From Cafeteria roenbergensis (Eukaryota; Sar; Bigyra; Bicosoecida; Cafeteriaceae), in contig VLTN01000072.1 of assembly GCA_008330645.1 (NCBI GenBank), positions 1-64,000 of the forward strand: a stretch of DNA of 64,000 nt. Direction: 5' to 3'. Each line of letters begins with the position of its first letter. Position 1 is the stretch's first letter. The position numbers and the translations under genes are program-made. This document shows positions 28,150 through 38,326 of this stretch, piece by piece. Under the pieces are notes generated by a model. It did not search any database, was not told the origin of the DNA, and saw only the letters and a program-made list of their open reading frames with translations.

Positions 28150-29578
28150 ATGCCGAACTGGTCCAGAGGCGGTAGATTTTATGGCGCCTCGGAGCGCTCG
28201 TCTCGCGCCATCTCGGGCCGCATAGCCCTGGTCCAGCTGTACTTTTACGGCACAGCGGCGGCGTCGATCCTGGTGTCGGGAGGCCTGTTCGGGATGCCCC
28301 TTGACGTTTGGCAGATTCTCGACCCGAGCGCTCTATCGCTGTTCAGCAGCCACGGCATATGTGCCGTGTTTGCCACCGCCGTGGCCTATGGGTCGGCGAC
28401 GGTGTGCATGCCGTCGGTGGTGCAGCGCGCCAAGCTGGTGGCGGACTACGCATTCACCGTGTTCGCAATTCATCTGCTTCTTTGCAGCGTGTGCGCGGTG
28501 AGTCTTGGCGCTCGCGCCTCGCGGGGCTGTGCGTGGCGGCATGCCTCGCAGGGAGGCTGCCAGGGCGCCCTCGCACACCATGCGTTCCGCGTCACAGGCG
28601 TCGGTCGCTGGTCCCGCGCGCTGCTGCACGGCGCGCTCTGGGTCCGGCTGAGTCTGCTCATCGCCGAGTGGCTCGGGGAGGGCTCCCGCGGTTCCCCCGC
28701 CCCATCCGCCCTTGCGCCCTCTGGCCGTTCGCGTCGCGTCCGCGCAGGGGTTCCCCGTTTCATGGCAATGGTGGGCGGTGAACGGTGTTGGCGCGTTGTG
28801 CGCGGGCGTGGCCGGCGAGCGGCTCTGCCTCGCAGAGGAAATGAGAGACATCGACGTGGAACCCGCTGCCGACGGCCACCGCGACCAGCAGGTCGGCCAG
28901 GAGCGGCGGGGCTCCGAGCCGTCGGCGGAGGCGCTTCGAGGCAGGCGGGAGCGGAGGCCAGCGCCAGACGCCGAGCTGCAGGTCACCGTCGTGGGGGGCG
29001 ATCTCTCGGACCTGTCCCGCGCAGGAACGGTCCCGGGCGGCGCGGCCAACGCGCGCGGGGGGTCGTCAGCTGCTCCAGGGGTCGTCGTGTGGCCTGAGAA
29101 GGCGCCCTCCACTCCGAGCCGCAGGCCGGTGCGGGCAGGGCCCAACCCACCGGCCCACGGCAGCGGCTCCCCTCAGCACGTGCCCTCCAGCAGCTCGCCA
29201 CTGCGCGCGGTGCGGTTGTCGGGCGGGAGCCAGACTGAGCTGGTGGCGCTAAGCGCGGGCCGCGCTTCGAGCGCGTCGCCGTCGCTCGTTCTAGGCCCCC
29301 CCGCCGCTGAGATGTCGGCGGCATCGTCACCCACTACCATGCTTCCGCGGCCCGTTGCGGATGCGGCTTCAATGGCCGCGTCCCGCACGCCCTCTGGGGT
29401 GACGTGGAGCTCGCAGCAGTCAGCGGCGTTCGCATCGCCCCCCAGCCCTGGCCGCGCCGAGTCGCCCCGCGCAGCTGTGTCGGCATCGAGCATGCTGGAG
29501 GGGATGGCTGCGCTTCTGACCCCTGCGACCAAGACGACGAGGCAGCGCACTGGCGGCTCAAGCAGCGGCAAGGCGTAG
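28150..29578 (+). CDS. SYS1: Sys1-like Golgi membrane protein with long C-terminal tail
   Basis: Exons 28150-28497 and 28748-29578, phase 0, 392 aa. Sys1 is a four-helix Golgi/TGN protein that recruits the ARL3/ARFRP1 GTPase and so tethers at the TGN. The helical core fills residues 1 to about 150: ISGRIALVQLYFYGTAAASI, SHGICAVFATAVAYGSAT, KLVADYAFTVFAIHLLLCSV, and across the splice GFPVSWQWWAVNGVGALCAG followed by GERLCLAEEMRDIDVEP, which matches the family's C-terminal GEYLCMRTELKEI-type ending. Sys1 normally stops about there (~155 aa). This protein continues with about 220 Ser/Ala/Pro-rich residues in one open exon, probably disordered. The intron is 250 bp. Confidence 0.87.
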
Positions 29579-29910
29579 CCGCAGCAGCCGGCGAGGCGGC
29601 TGCAACCCTGTTGCCGGCCCTGTGTGGCCGAGGGAGCGTGGCCTCGCGAGTGGAGGAGCGCGTTTCGTGATCAGACCTTGCATGTGCGTGAATGTGATGG
29701 TGGTGGGCAGGCGCCGCTTCAACTTGGGCTGGGCGCTCTACCCCGATTTCACAACGATGCGCGCACCGGCCTGGCTGCTGCCGCACCGCGCCCCAGGAAC
29801 GCGATTTTGGGCCGCGCGGCGCCTTCCGGCCGCGCCCAGCAAGCCCTTCTCTGTTGGCTGCAGACTGTCGGTCTCTGGGCCCCAGCGAAAACACCCGGGC
29901 TGCAGCTGCA
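29579..29910. other. Intergenic
   Basis: 332 bp between SYS1 and the CRT-like gene, same strand. The downstream frame is open for 57 bp before its first ATG. Nothing else is seen. Confidence 0.5.
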
Positions 29911-31416
29911 ATGGCAGCCGCTGCGGGAGCGCCGGCGCCCGGAGCTGCGCCTGCCGCACCCGCAACAAGCTGGCGGCTCACGGGCCTTGTGGTATCACTC
30001 ATCGTTGCGCGCGCAGTCGACCAGGTGCTGTACTACCGCCTGGCCCAGGCGCTGGACGGCTACGGGTACTACTTCAGCGCCGCGATTTTGCCGGTCGGGT
30101 TCCTCGTCGTGCTCTGGCCCATCGTGCTGTACCGCATCTGCACCGGACGCGTGACCAAAGATATGCTGGCGTACCCGAAGTGGAAGTTTGCGGCGCTGGG
30201 GATCTTTGACACGCTGTACAACGTGCTGTCGACGTGGCCTGTGCCCGCGATCGGAGGGGCGGTGTCCAACGTCCTCTCCCAGGCTGTCGTTCCGATGAAC
30301 ATGGGGCTGTCGATCGCTGTTCTTCGCACGGGCTTCACACGGATGCACTACGTGGGCGCCTTCATGGCCGTGTACGGGGTGCTCGTCCGCCTCATCCCCT
30401 CGTTCACGGGCTCCGACGATTCGGACTCTGCCGAGGGGGGGTCGTCCAGCGGCGCCGTCTTTGCCTTTTGGTGCGGAATTATGGTCATCTCGCAAGTGCC
30501 CGCGGCGCTGTCCAACGTATACAAGGAGGTCGCGCTCAAGGGTGCGGAGCGCCTCGACGTGTGGTACACCAATGCCGTCATCTCCACCTGGCAGCTCGGC
30601 TTCGGCCTCCTGGTCGTGCCCCTCGCCGGCCTGCCCTTCAGCCCCGACCACATCGATCTGGGCCAGCTGCCGCAGTACGTCGCCGACGCCACGACCTGCT
30701 TCCTCGGCACCTCTGTCAAGGCCGGCGACCACTGCACCGACGAGGACGTGTCCGCCTTGGCCCTCTTCTGCGTCTTCCTGGTGTTCAACATCGCGTACAA
30801 TCTGCTCGCGCTGGCGGTCATGCAGGAGGGGTCGTCGGCGCTCTTCGTCGTCGCCTCTGCCGTGCGGCTGCCGCTGGTGGACATTCTGCTCTTGTGGCCC
30901 TGGCTTGCTGGCCTTGCGGCGGCAACCTTTACTGTGTTCGACGGCTTTGCCCTAGTGGCGCTGTTGCTGGCAATCTACCTGTACAATGCCGACCCCGAGA
31001 CCAAAAGCGAGCAAGACCCGCGCGGTTTCATGGAGCTGTGCCGGATTTCGCTTGACTTGGTCATGTGTCGAGCCAAGTGCTGCCTCCCTTTGACAACGCG
31101 GTGCGGCCAGACCGCTCACCAAGGCGGCTACGCGAAGGACGGAGAGGCGCAGCGGCTCGTCACGCGCTCGCTTGCGGCGCCCGCACAGCCTCCAGTCGAC
31201 GCCGCCAGCGGCAAGCGGGCCTCGCCCGACTTGAGCGGCAGCCCCCGCAGCAATGGGGGCGATAGCCCGTCGCAGGGGTTCTACGGCAGTGCAGCCGACA
31301 CTGAATCCGTGTCAGGGGTGTCTCTGGCGCCGATGAGCAGCCCTGCTGGCCCCACCTCGATGTCGCATCGTCATGGCCCGGGAGCGCTCCCAGCACGCTC
31401 CCAGGATGAGCCGTAG
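29911..31416 (+). CDS. CRT-like transporter (drug/metabolite transporter superfamily)
   Basis: 501 aa, single exon. The family includes Plasmodium chloroquine resistance transporter and the plant CLT thiol/glutathione transporters of the plastid envelope. About ten hydrophobic segments: first RLTGLVVSLIVARAVDQVLY, then YYFSAAILPVGFLVVLWPIV, the conserved ALGIFDTLYNVLSTWPVPAI, AVVPMNMGLSIAVL, and late TCFLGTSVKAGDHC in a loop with paired cysteines. The C-terminal 110 residues are cytosolic, Ser/Pro-rich and disordered. The start is the first ATG (29911), following an Ala-rich N terminus that could be part of a targeting signal. Substrate and membrane (vacuole or plastid) cannot be decided from sequence. 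Confidence 0.85.
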   Translation: MAAAAGAPAPGAAPAAPATSWRLTGLVVSLIVARAVDQVLYYRLAQALDGYGYYFSAAILPVGFLVVLWPIVLYRICTGRVTKDMLAYPKWKFAALGIFDTLYNVLSTWPVPAIGGAVSNVLSQAVVPMNMGLSIAVLRTGFTRMHYVGAFMAVYGVLVRLIPSFTGSDDSDSAEGGSSSGAVFAFWCGIMVISQVPAALSNVYKEVALKGAERLDVWYTNAVISTWQLGFGLLVVPLAGLPFSPDHIDLGQLPQYVADATTCFLGTSVKAGDHCTDEDVSALALFCVFLVFNIAYNLLALAVMQEGSSALFVVASAVRLPLVDILLLWPWLAGLAAATFTVFDGFALVALLLAIYLYNADPETKSEQDPRGFMELCRISLDLVMCRAKCCLPLTTRCGQTAHQGGYAKDGEAQRLVTRSLAAPAQPPVDAASGKRASPDLSGSPRSNGGDSPSQGFYGSAADTESVSGVSLAPMSSPAGPTSMSHRHGPGALPARSQDEP

Positions 31417-31645
31417 TCATCAGGTGAGCAATTTGGGGGGAACGGGTGGGCAGGTCGGGTGTTGCAAGTTGCGTGTGTCTGCGCTCGCGCGCGCCCGGGC
31501 GCTCTGCGGGAGCTCGAGTGTGAGGGCCCTCCTCTCCCCCTCCGCCAACTGCAGCCTCAAAGTTCAATCAGTCCCGCGCACAGCCCCCTGGCGAGTAGAA
31601 ACAGAGGCGCTCTCTCTTGCCCCCAGATCCCAAACTCACACACGC

Positions 31646-33457
31646 TCAGCCCCAAGTCATCAGCACATCGCTGGTGCCGTAGACGTGCTCCAGGGTCGGG
31701 AGTCCCCGCTTCCTCTGCTTCTCGGCCTTGTCGGCCTGCGAGCTCGGCAGACGTCCTTGGCCGGGCCCGAACGCTTGAGCTCCGACGTCGCCATCCAGCG
31801 ATGGCACGCCTGGTCGCGCGGGACCGGACCGAACGCGCACAGGCGACGCGATGCGGGGCAGACGCTCCCCCGGAGAGGAGAGACCGCGCGGGGGAGCGGC
31901 AGGGCTGCTACCTTGGCTGGCAAAGGCCGTCCTGCGGTAGGATGCGCCCGGCCCAGTGCTTGGCCGCTGGGCTGCTCGGACCTGCCGAGCTTGGCCAATG
32001 CGGTCGGGCTCGGGGATTGGCTCGGCATCCTCAAACAGGGCCGCGAACGACTCAATGGCGCGTCCTTGGGGGCTGTGCCAAGTCGCCTCCACTTGACTCT
32101 CAACCCGCTCGGCCACAAGGCGCGTGGGGCCGGACTCCGCGCGGGGTGCGGTTGGGTCGTGGCTCCGGCCTCGCCGCCGAATTTGGCTGCGGCCAGCGCG
32201 CCTGCGAGAGCCGGGGAAGGCGGTCGCGGGAGCGGAGGACCGAAACTCGGAGCGCTTCCCGATGGCGAACGAAGTGGTCATGGGGCGCGACGGTAGGCGC
32301 CGCTCGCTGAGACCGAGGACGTCGAGGTGAGGGTTGGCCCTGGCAAGACCTCGCTTAAGGCGGCGAATGTCGGGAGGGTCGCGGCGGAGCGCGAGCTCGA
32401 ACGGGTCCGGTTCCGCCGGTGGGGGCTCTGGTGCCAACAGGAGAGGCGTTCGGTCCTGCTTTGCCAGCGGCTTCCAATACAGGTCTCGCTTCGTGGACGA
32501 CTTGGGCAGGCGAGCTGCAAGCTGCGCCCGCACCAGCACAGGGCTGAGAGGTGGAAGCTTGGCAAAGTTGCTTCGGTGCGCTGGCGACTTGGCAGGTTTG
32601 CTCGGGCTGGTGGAGCGGGACTTGCGCTCCGGCGTCAGCAGGCCTGACTTCGACTCCGGCGCCGAGTCTGCCGAAAAGTTGTTCGACAGAATCTCGCGAA
32701 TCCCCAACGCCTGCGCGACATACCGAGCCCCGTCCTCTGGATGGGGACCGAGCAGAAATTCGTCGAAGCCGGAGTTTCTGGATACGAAATCCTGCACGGA
32801 CATGGTCTCCTTTTTGGTGTACGCCGGCACTTCTGGCAAGCGCTGCGGGAGCTCGGAGTCTTCCAGCTCTGGCGAGGAGGCCCGCGAGGTCCGCTGCTTC
32901 AGCATCTCCAACCCCCCGGCGGCGAGGAAGTCGCTGAGCGCCGCTTCAGTGGATGCGGCACGGCCACGGCGCTTTGGCGGCGGCGGCTTTCGGCTGCTGG
33001 TCATCGCCGACCCCGGCAACGAAGGCCGGGTCATTCCCGCGCGGGCCCGCGAAGAGCTGGGGTCTGTTTCCTCTTCCCCGCAAGGGCTGCAGTCATCGAG
33101 AGCGCCCGAAGAGTCCCGCAGCGACTCTTCGACCAGGAGCTTCGCATCCGCGCCCAGCCCTCTCTGTGCTCCCGCCGGGTTTGCTGTGGGCGGGGTGGAC
33201 ATGGTCTCGTCAAACGGGAACGCGCTGTCACCGCCGCTCGCCACGGTGGGCGAAGCGCTGCCAGCAGGGGCGCCAGGGGTTGTGGCGAGGGACATGCCGG
33301 CCGCGCCAGGCGGAGAGATGGGCGGGCTCCGCAGCTGCGCACGGTATGCGTAGTGCATTCCGCTGTCGTAGTTCCCGCGCGTTCCAAAGTCATCGCCCTG
33401 GTAGCTCGGGATTGACTGCAGCGAGGAAAGCCGGTTCAGGCTCATCCTGCGCCGCAT
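31646..33457 (-). CDS. Disordered protein, unrecognised
   Basis: 603 aa, one exon, from the ATG of MRRRMSLNRL. It is rich in Ser, Pro, Arg and Ala throughout. Short stretches look constrained: KKETMSVQDFVSRNSGFDEF, GARYVAQALGIREILSNNFS, DPFELALRRDPPDIRRLKRG, SRPMTTSFAIGKRSEF and the C-terminal LEHVYGTSDVLMTWG. The many SP and RSxS sites suit phosphorylation. No domain is recognised. The 3' end converges with the CRT-like gene 229 bp away. Confidence 0.7.
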   Translation of the reverse strand: MRRRMSLNRLSSLQSIPSYQGDDFGTRGNYDSGMHYAYRAQLRSPPISPPGAAGMSLATTPGAPAGSASPTVASGGDSAFPFDETMSTPPTANPAGAQRGLGADAKLLVEESLRDSSGALDDCSPCGEEETDPSSSRARAGMTRPSLPGSAMTSSRKPPPPKRRGRAASTEAALSDFLAAGGLEMLKQRTSRASSPELEDSELPQRLPEVPAYTKKETMSVQDFVSRNSGFDEFLLGPHPEDGARYVAQALGIREILSNNFSADSAPESKSGLLTPERKSRSTSPSKPAKSPAHRSNFAKLPPLSPVLVRAQLAARLPKSSTKRDLYWKPLAKQDRTPLLLAPEPPPAEPDPFELALRRDPPDIRRLKRGLARANPHLDVLGLSERRLPSRPMTTSFAIGKRSEFRSSAPATAFPGSRRRAGRSQIRRRGRSHDPTAPRAESGPTRLVAERVESQVEATWHSPQGRAIESFAALFEDAEPIPEPDRIGQARQVRAAQRPSTGPGASYRRTAFASQGSSPAAPPRGLSSPGERLPRIASPVRVRSGPARPGVPSLDGDVGAQAFGPGQGRLPSSQADKAEKQRKRGLPTLEHVYGTSDVLMTWG

Positions 33458-33605
33458 AGCAAGCGTCTCCGGCTTGTAGTCCGCCGATGCGGGACGGCTC
33501 CTGCAGGCAGCAGAATCAAACGCACGAAGTCAATGGGAGCCAAGGTCAACGCAGCAAGACCAGCTGAGGCTCCGGCCCACGCGCCCCCTTCTTGTCGAGA
33601 CAGGC

Positions 33606-34236
33606 TCACTCGGCATCTTTGACGCGCATGAGCGCGTGCTCAGCCTCTCCTTGCTGACGCCGCGCGGTGCTCAGCCTTCGGCGCTTTGCAGCTCGAATCG
33701 CCCTTTTCAGATCCCCTCGGCGCTTGTTTTGCCTCCAAAAGTGCGCAGCGCTCTGAGTTATGCCCCACTGCGTATAAGCGATTGATTGACCCCCGGGCCG
33801 CATGGGGTTGCAAGAACTCTTGGCCGAGGCACGAGCCAAACGACTCGCTGCGCTGAGGGCTGACCCAGCCTGCTGCCCGAGCGCAGCAGCCTGGAGCAGG
33901 ACAAGCACGCGGCAGGGCACGCCCCTAGCGCAGCGATATCCCTGTTGCCAGCGGGGAGCACGGCAGCAGGGCGTGGCTCTGGCTTCAGCAGCACAGCTGA
34001 AATGCTGCGCCGCAACTCACAGAAATGGCAAGCTTCATCAGCTCCCTGGTCGTGATTGCCTCTTCAACTGTCAGCTCATCCAAGCCCTGAAGCCTTCGGG
34101 CTTTGTCAGGGAGCACGGCTCCTGCTTGCTCCAGGTCAGGAAGGAGGTCGGTGAAAAAGCTGCTCGAGGAAACCGGCGCGGATGAGGCTGGCGCTCCGGC
34201 CGTCGGCGACCTGGGTTCGCGGCGCGACGTTGCCAT
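33606..34236 (-). CDS. Small two-exon protein, unrecognised
   Basis: Exons 34236-34021 and 33890-33606, phase 0 with a GTGAGT donor and CTCCAG acceptor, 166 aa. The N half contains SFFTDLLPDLEQAGAVLPDK and LDELTVEEAITTRELMKLA, which looks helical. The C half is very basic (RRGDLKRAIRAAKRRRLSTA). Local base composition is less GC-rich than its neighbours. I recognise no family; a nucleic-acid-binding or organellar protein is possible. The support is the splice sites and uninterrupted frame only. Confidence 0.45.
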
Positions 34237-34647
34237 GCACCCCGCCTAGAGGAGCCAAATGGGCAGCAGCTGGCAGTTGCCCACGGCGCGAGTCTGTCAA
34301 GGCCCCAGCCCCCCGCGATCGGCAGCTTGCACGAGCGCGCGCAGGTGCCCCGGGAGGCCTGCTAGTGCGTAACCGACTTGGCAGCGATCGAGCCAATGTA
34401 GGGCGAGCGAGCAGAGCCAATTTTCTGCGCTGGACTGCGCTTGCTTCGCGTGGTGGTGTGGAGCGTGCGCACGCGGCCGGCTGCCCTTTCTCGAAGCCGA
34501 GAGCCCGGGGCGCAGTAGCCAGCCCGGACACGGCTCTCAGGCTTGTGAGCAGAACTGCAGGTCGCAAAGACACGCACGAGGTTGCAATCGGCCCGGCAGA
34601 GATTTGCCTCCGGCCCAGGCCCCGGGAATACCAAAACCAACAGCTGC
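34237..34647. other. Intergenic
   Basis: 411 bp between the LRR gene 3' end and the small unknown gene. I see nothing in it. Confidence 0.5.
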
Positions 34648-35880
34648 TCACAAGTCGTCGTTGACAATGAAGCGGTTCCCCTCGCTGTGCTTGCCGTCGT
34701 ACGTGGATTTCCCAATGTCGAGGAACGCAGTCATGCCCTTCCTTGCCTGCTTCGGCGACTCGCCCTCCGCAGAAGCCTCGGCTGCGGGACTGGCTGCGCC
34801 AGCCGGTGGCGCTGTCGACGCGGCCCGCCTGGTGGCAAGGAACTTCCCCTTGGATGCGGCCTCTGCGCGCTCAGCGGCCGTGACGGGTGCGGCATCCAGG
34901 AAGGTGAGCGACGGGACGCGGTAGACGACGTACAGGCGATGGCGAGTTGCGGCGGCAACGTCCTCCTCGCTCAGCTGGATCATGGGCGGCGATGCCGGGT
35001 TGCGCATGACGGACAAGAACGTCACAGCAGGAACCGCCTCGAGAGCGGAGTCGAGGAACGAGGTCATGTCTTCGACGGCGTTGTTGTTGAAGGAGAGAGT
35101 TTTGACCGACGGCAGCTTGGGCGCGCCTTCCAGACTCGACAGGCCGTTCTTGTCCAAGATGAGGGTGTCGAGGGCAGAGAACAGCTCAAGCCCGGACAAA
35201 TCCCTGCAAACAGGGCGGAGTTGGTTGTGGGCGCGCAAGGCAGCGCAGTGAGGCTCGCAAAGCGGAACTGCAACGAACTGCAGCGGCCGCGCGCCTGGGC
35301 CAAGCCGCTGCCAGCCCATGTCCAAGCCCAGGTCCGCGCCCGCGCCCGCGCCAGTCAGGAGCTCGGTGAACCCCGCCAGTCTGGGACGGCTGGGACGCTC
35401 GAAAGGCGCGAACGAACTCGCCACTCACATGAGGGCGTTGTCCGTCAGGTCCAGGGAGGTCACATGCGGCGCGTGGTCGCGAAGCGCATCCACCGGGATC
35501 GCTGACAGCCCCTGCCCAGCCAGGACGATGCTCGCACTGCGGGGCGCAGGCGGGGAGAGCAGGGCGCCGCGACGCCAGGAGTAGGGCTGGGACGCCGGGC
35601 AGCGCCGGCGCCGTGCACGGAATCGGACGTGCTGCCCGAGAGCCCCACACAGGGACGGGGCCAGCACGGCACCGGCCTCCTCCCATGGCAAATGCAGCGC
35701 ATCCTGCTGTTGGCCGCGCGACTCGTGGAAGGGGCCACCGGGCGTCTGCTTGCGCTGGCGGCGGCGATTCGTCAGTGAGCCGTGCCGGTGCGTTTTGCTG
35801 GCGCATGCTCACGTGCCGACGGGTGGCAGACTTGACGCGTCAAACGGCGCTGCTCCTGCGATCGCAGTGGCTGCGGCCAT
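34648..35880 (-). CDS. Leucine-rich repeat protein
   Basis: Exons 35880-35813, 35536-35429 and 35203-34648, all in phase, 243 aa. Repeats run in SDS22/U2A'-like style: SIVLAGQGLSAIPVDAL, HVTSLDLTDNALMDLSGLEL, ALDTLILDKNGLSSLEGAPK, SVKTLSFNNNAVEDMTSFLD. The repeat DNALM-DLSGLEL is created exactly by the second splice, which confirms that join. A capping region follows (RLYVVYRVPSLTFLDAAPVT plus ERAEAASKG), like the LRRcap of LRRC51/LRMDA-type ciliary and axonemal proteins. The tail ends RFIVNDDL. Such proteins are scaffolds. A ciliary role would agree with BBS1 in this window but is not shown. Confidence 0.8.
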
Positions 35881-36115
35881 TGCGACAACCACGCGCGGTG
35901 GAGTGGGGGGAGCGGCGGTGTGACGACGAGCCAGCGCGCGCCGCCGAGTGTGACCAGCAACTGGCAAGCCACAAGGCGCCTGGCGGCCGCTCAGCGGCAT
36001 GGAAGGCGCCCTCGGCTCGACGACTCTGGGTTGGCACGCAGTCGGATCCACCAATAATCACACTGGAACTTGGTTCACTCAAGCAGGGGCGACATGGATA
36101 GACATGCCTGGACAC

Positions 36116-38326
36116 TCAGCTGTCCGCTGCGGCCTCCATCGTGGCGTGACGCAGCTGCGTGACCCGCATGACAAGCTCTTCCACACGAGCGCGCAGCTCC
36201 CTGTTGGCCTGTGCGGCCTGGGACATGGCCCCAAGCATCTGCTTGATCGCCCCGAGGAGCTCTCGCCCGCCTGGCTTGGCCGTGTCCAGCGCACCGCCTT
36301 CAAGCGCGGCAATGACGGCCGTGTGGATGCTGGATGCCGCCACTGCCTGCGGCGAGTGCACAGACCCGCGCCGCGCCCTCCGAATCGCAGGCGAGTCCAG
36401 AGGGCCGGCGCCGTCAGCGCGCTCCCCCGCAGGGGCGAGAGGGTCGCGGCCGGGCTCGCCACCGCCGGCTTGGCGGGGCGCTTCGTGGTCGCCATGGCGG
36501 GGCTCACCGTCGTGAGATGCCCTGGGGGGCGGGGCCGGCGGGGAGGCGTGGCCGTGCGCGAAGGGCCGCACGGCTCCGCGGCTGGAGTCGGGAGAGGCGG
36601 ATCCGCTCGAGCCCGCGACGCCGGCGAGCCCGCCGGGTCGACCCTGAGAGGATGACGCGGACGCTGGCGATCCGTTGCCGCTGGCGGCCCCCTCGTCGGT
36701 GTGCGTGTGCGGCGGGGGGGGCGGGGGTGGCGGGCTCCTCGCCTCAGGAGTGCCGTCGGTCGGCGCGGGCTCGGCGCCGTCCTCAGCGTCCGCCAAGTCT
36801 TGCCTAAAGGTGTCCGGCGCCGGAGTCTGCTGCCGCTGGAACGGCGAGCGTCCTCGCTTCCCCATGGCAGACGCGAAGAACTTGGACCCGGGCGGGTTCG
36901 AGGTCTGGGAGTGCGCCCCCCGAGCGCTGGCGTCCTCATCGCCCGCCGGGCCAGACACGGCGTCACCCTTTTTCGCGCCAGACGGACTGGGCGGGGCCGA
37001 GAGCGCGCCTCCTCGGAGCGACACGGACGCGCGCTGGCCCGCCGGGCTGAGGGCTACCCCTGGGCTGGCGGTGCTCTGCAGCCTGGCAGAGCCGCCTTCG
37101 ACAGCAAGGTCGAGCGACTTGATAGCAATCCGCTTCCGCCCCCCCCGCACAGGCGTCGCATCGGGGCTTTCGCCGGCGTTCGCGTCGGCCGCCGCCACCG
37201 CGTCGGCGCCCCGCTCCGCGGTGCCGCGCTCGGCGCCGCCGTCCGGTCCAGCCCCCGTGGGGGTGGGTCCGGCGGCCGCCGCTGGCGCGGGAGAGGGCCT
37301 GTGGTCCGAGGGCAGGTCGGCCTCCTGCTGGTCCTGGCGCAGGGCGCTCCCGCGCATGGAGAAAGTGCGCCGGCCGAGCGTTGCGGATCGGCCCGCCAGC
37401 CCGACACGCGCTCCTGCAACGGACGGGGCCTCGGAGGCCAGGAGCCCGCTGCTGACGCTGTCTCCGCGGACGGACGAGCCGGCCTGAGAGCTTGCCCCTC
37501 CCGGGTGGACCACCGACTTGGTCCTGGTCGGCATGGCGGCGAGGCCGAGCTGCCTGGCACGGTGCAAGGACATGGTGCCCTGAGAGGTCAGGACCAGGTC
37601 GGATGTGCGCGCGGCAACGTACGCCGAGGAGGACGCAACGGAAGCCCCGCTTCCGCGGGGCGGGGAAGGCACTCTGCCGCCCCGTTGCGCCGAGGCTCCG
37701 GCCGTGATGTCCGGGCGCGCCGCCGTCCCGCCCTCGTCGAGGTCCAGCATGGCCGGGGCAGTCCCCATCTCCATCTCATACAGCGGGACGAGGGCCTCTT
37801 GGACCAACACCCGCACGCTGGCGAAGTCGTCCGCCGAGGGGAAGGCCGACTGCGCGACGTCCACGAGCGCCTCCAGGAAGTGAGGGAACCGGAGCTCGCC
37901 CATCTGGTCCGCGCTTGCGGAAAAGGCCACGTTGCGGGCGAAGATGCTCCGCGCTTGCCGCACGGGAACGCGATCTGGCACGATGGGGCAGCTGCGTGGG
38001 ACACGGGAGAGCATGGCCAGCCACCCCTTCGTGGACAGCGACCGGCGCTGCTTCTTGGAAGTCGCTCGGACCGACACCACCGTGTCCGTCAGCCCGGCCT
38101 TGATCTTGCGGCCGCGGCCGTGCTCGCAAAACAAGAAAAAGACGTCCCCCAGGTGGTCCAGGGACATGCTGCCCGCCATGGCCTGCATGAACAGGTGCTC
38201 CGCCGATGCCTCGACGTCGCCGGCGCTCGGCACGCCGTCGCCCGAGGCTGACGCGCGCCGCGCCTCGATCACCCCCATCGTGGCGCTGCGGAGCAGCGGC
38301 CCTGAAGGCACTGGGGGGGCGCTCAT
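36116..38326 (-). CDS. EF-hand-like/coiled-coil protein, unrecognised
   Basis: 736 aa from the ATG of MSAPPVPSGP. A CCGCAG acceptor four bases upstream suggests a 5'UTR intron. Residues about 40-170 form the only ordered-looking region: LGDVFFLFCEHGRGRKIKAG, STKGWLAMLSRVPRSCPIVP, QARSIFARNVAFSASADQMG, LRFPHFLEALVDVAQSAFPS. This resembles EF-hand-derived folds in which F-x-x-F-L-E-A-L marks the second hand, but the calcium ligands are not evident. The middle is Ser/Pro/Gly-rich. The last 60 residues (AIKQMLGAMSQAAQANRELR onward) are heptad-like and probably a coiled coil. The function is unknown. Confidence 0.65.
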   Translation of the reverse strand: MSAPPVPSGPLLRSATMGVIEARRASASGDGVPSAGDVEASAEHLFMQAMAGSMSLDHLGDVFFLFCEHGRGRKIKAGLTDTVVSVRATSKKQRRSLSTKGWLAMLSRVPRSCPIVPDRVPVRQARSIFARNVAFSASADQMGELRFPHFLEALVDVAQSAFPSADDFASVRVLVQEALVPLYEMEMGTAPAMLDLDEGGTAARPDITAGASAQRGGRVPSPPRGSGASVASSSAYVAARTSDLVLTSQGTMSLHRARQLGLAAMPTRTKSVVHPGGASSQAGSSVRGDSVSSGLLASEAPSVAGARVGLAGRSATLGRRTFSMRGSALRQDQQEADLPSDHRPSPAPAAAAGPTPTGAGPDGGAERGTAERGADAVAAADANAGESPDATPVRGGRKRIAIKSLDLAVEGGSARLQSTASPGVALSPAGQRASVSLRGGALSAPPSPSGAKKGDAVSGPAGDEDASARGAHSQTSNPPGSKFFASAMGKRGRSPFQRQQTPAPDTFRQDLADAEDGAEPAPTDGTPEARSPPPPPPPPHTHTDEGAASGNGSPASASSSQGRPGGLAGVAGSSGSASPDSSRGAVRPFAHGHASPPAPPPRASHDGEPRHGDHEAPRQAGGGEPGRDPLAPAGERADGAGPLDSPAIRRARRGSVHSPQAVAASSIHTAVIAALEGGALDTAKPGGRELLGAIKQMLGAMSQAAQANRELRARVEELVMRVTQLRHATMEAAADS

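Noticed and set aside
29854-31416. Longer version of the CRT-like protein starting at 29854
   Set aside because: That start is TTG. The first ATG in frame is at 29911.
31900-33400. Long plus-strand frames antisense to the disordered 603-aa protein
   Set aside because: Overlapping frames of shadow composition; the minus-strand frame starts with ATG and runs through without a break.
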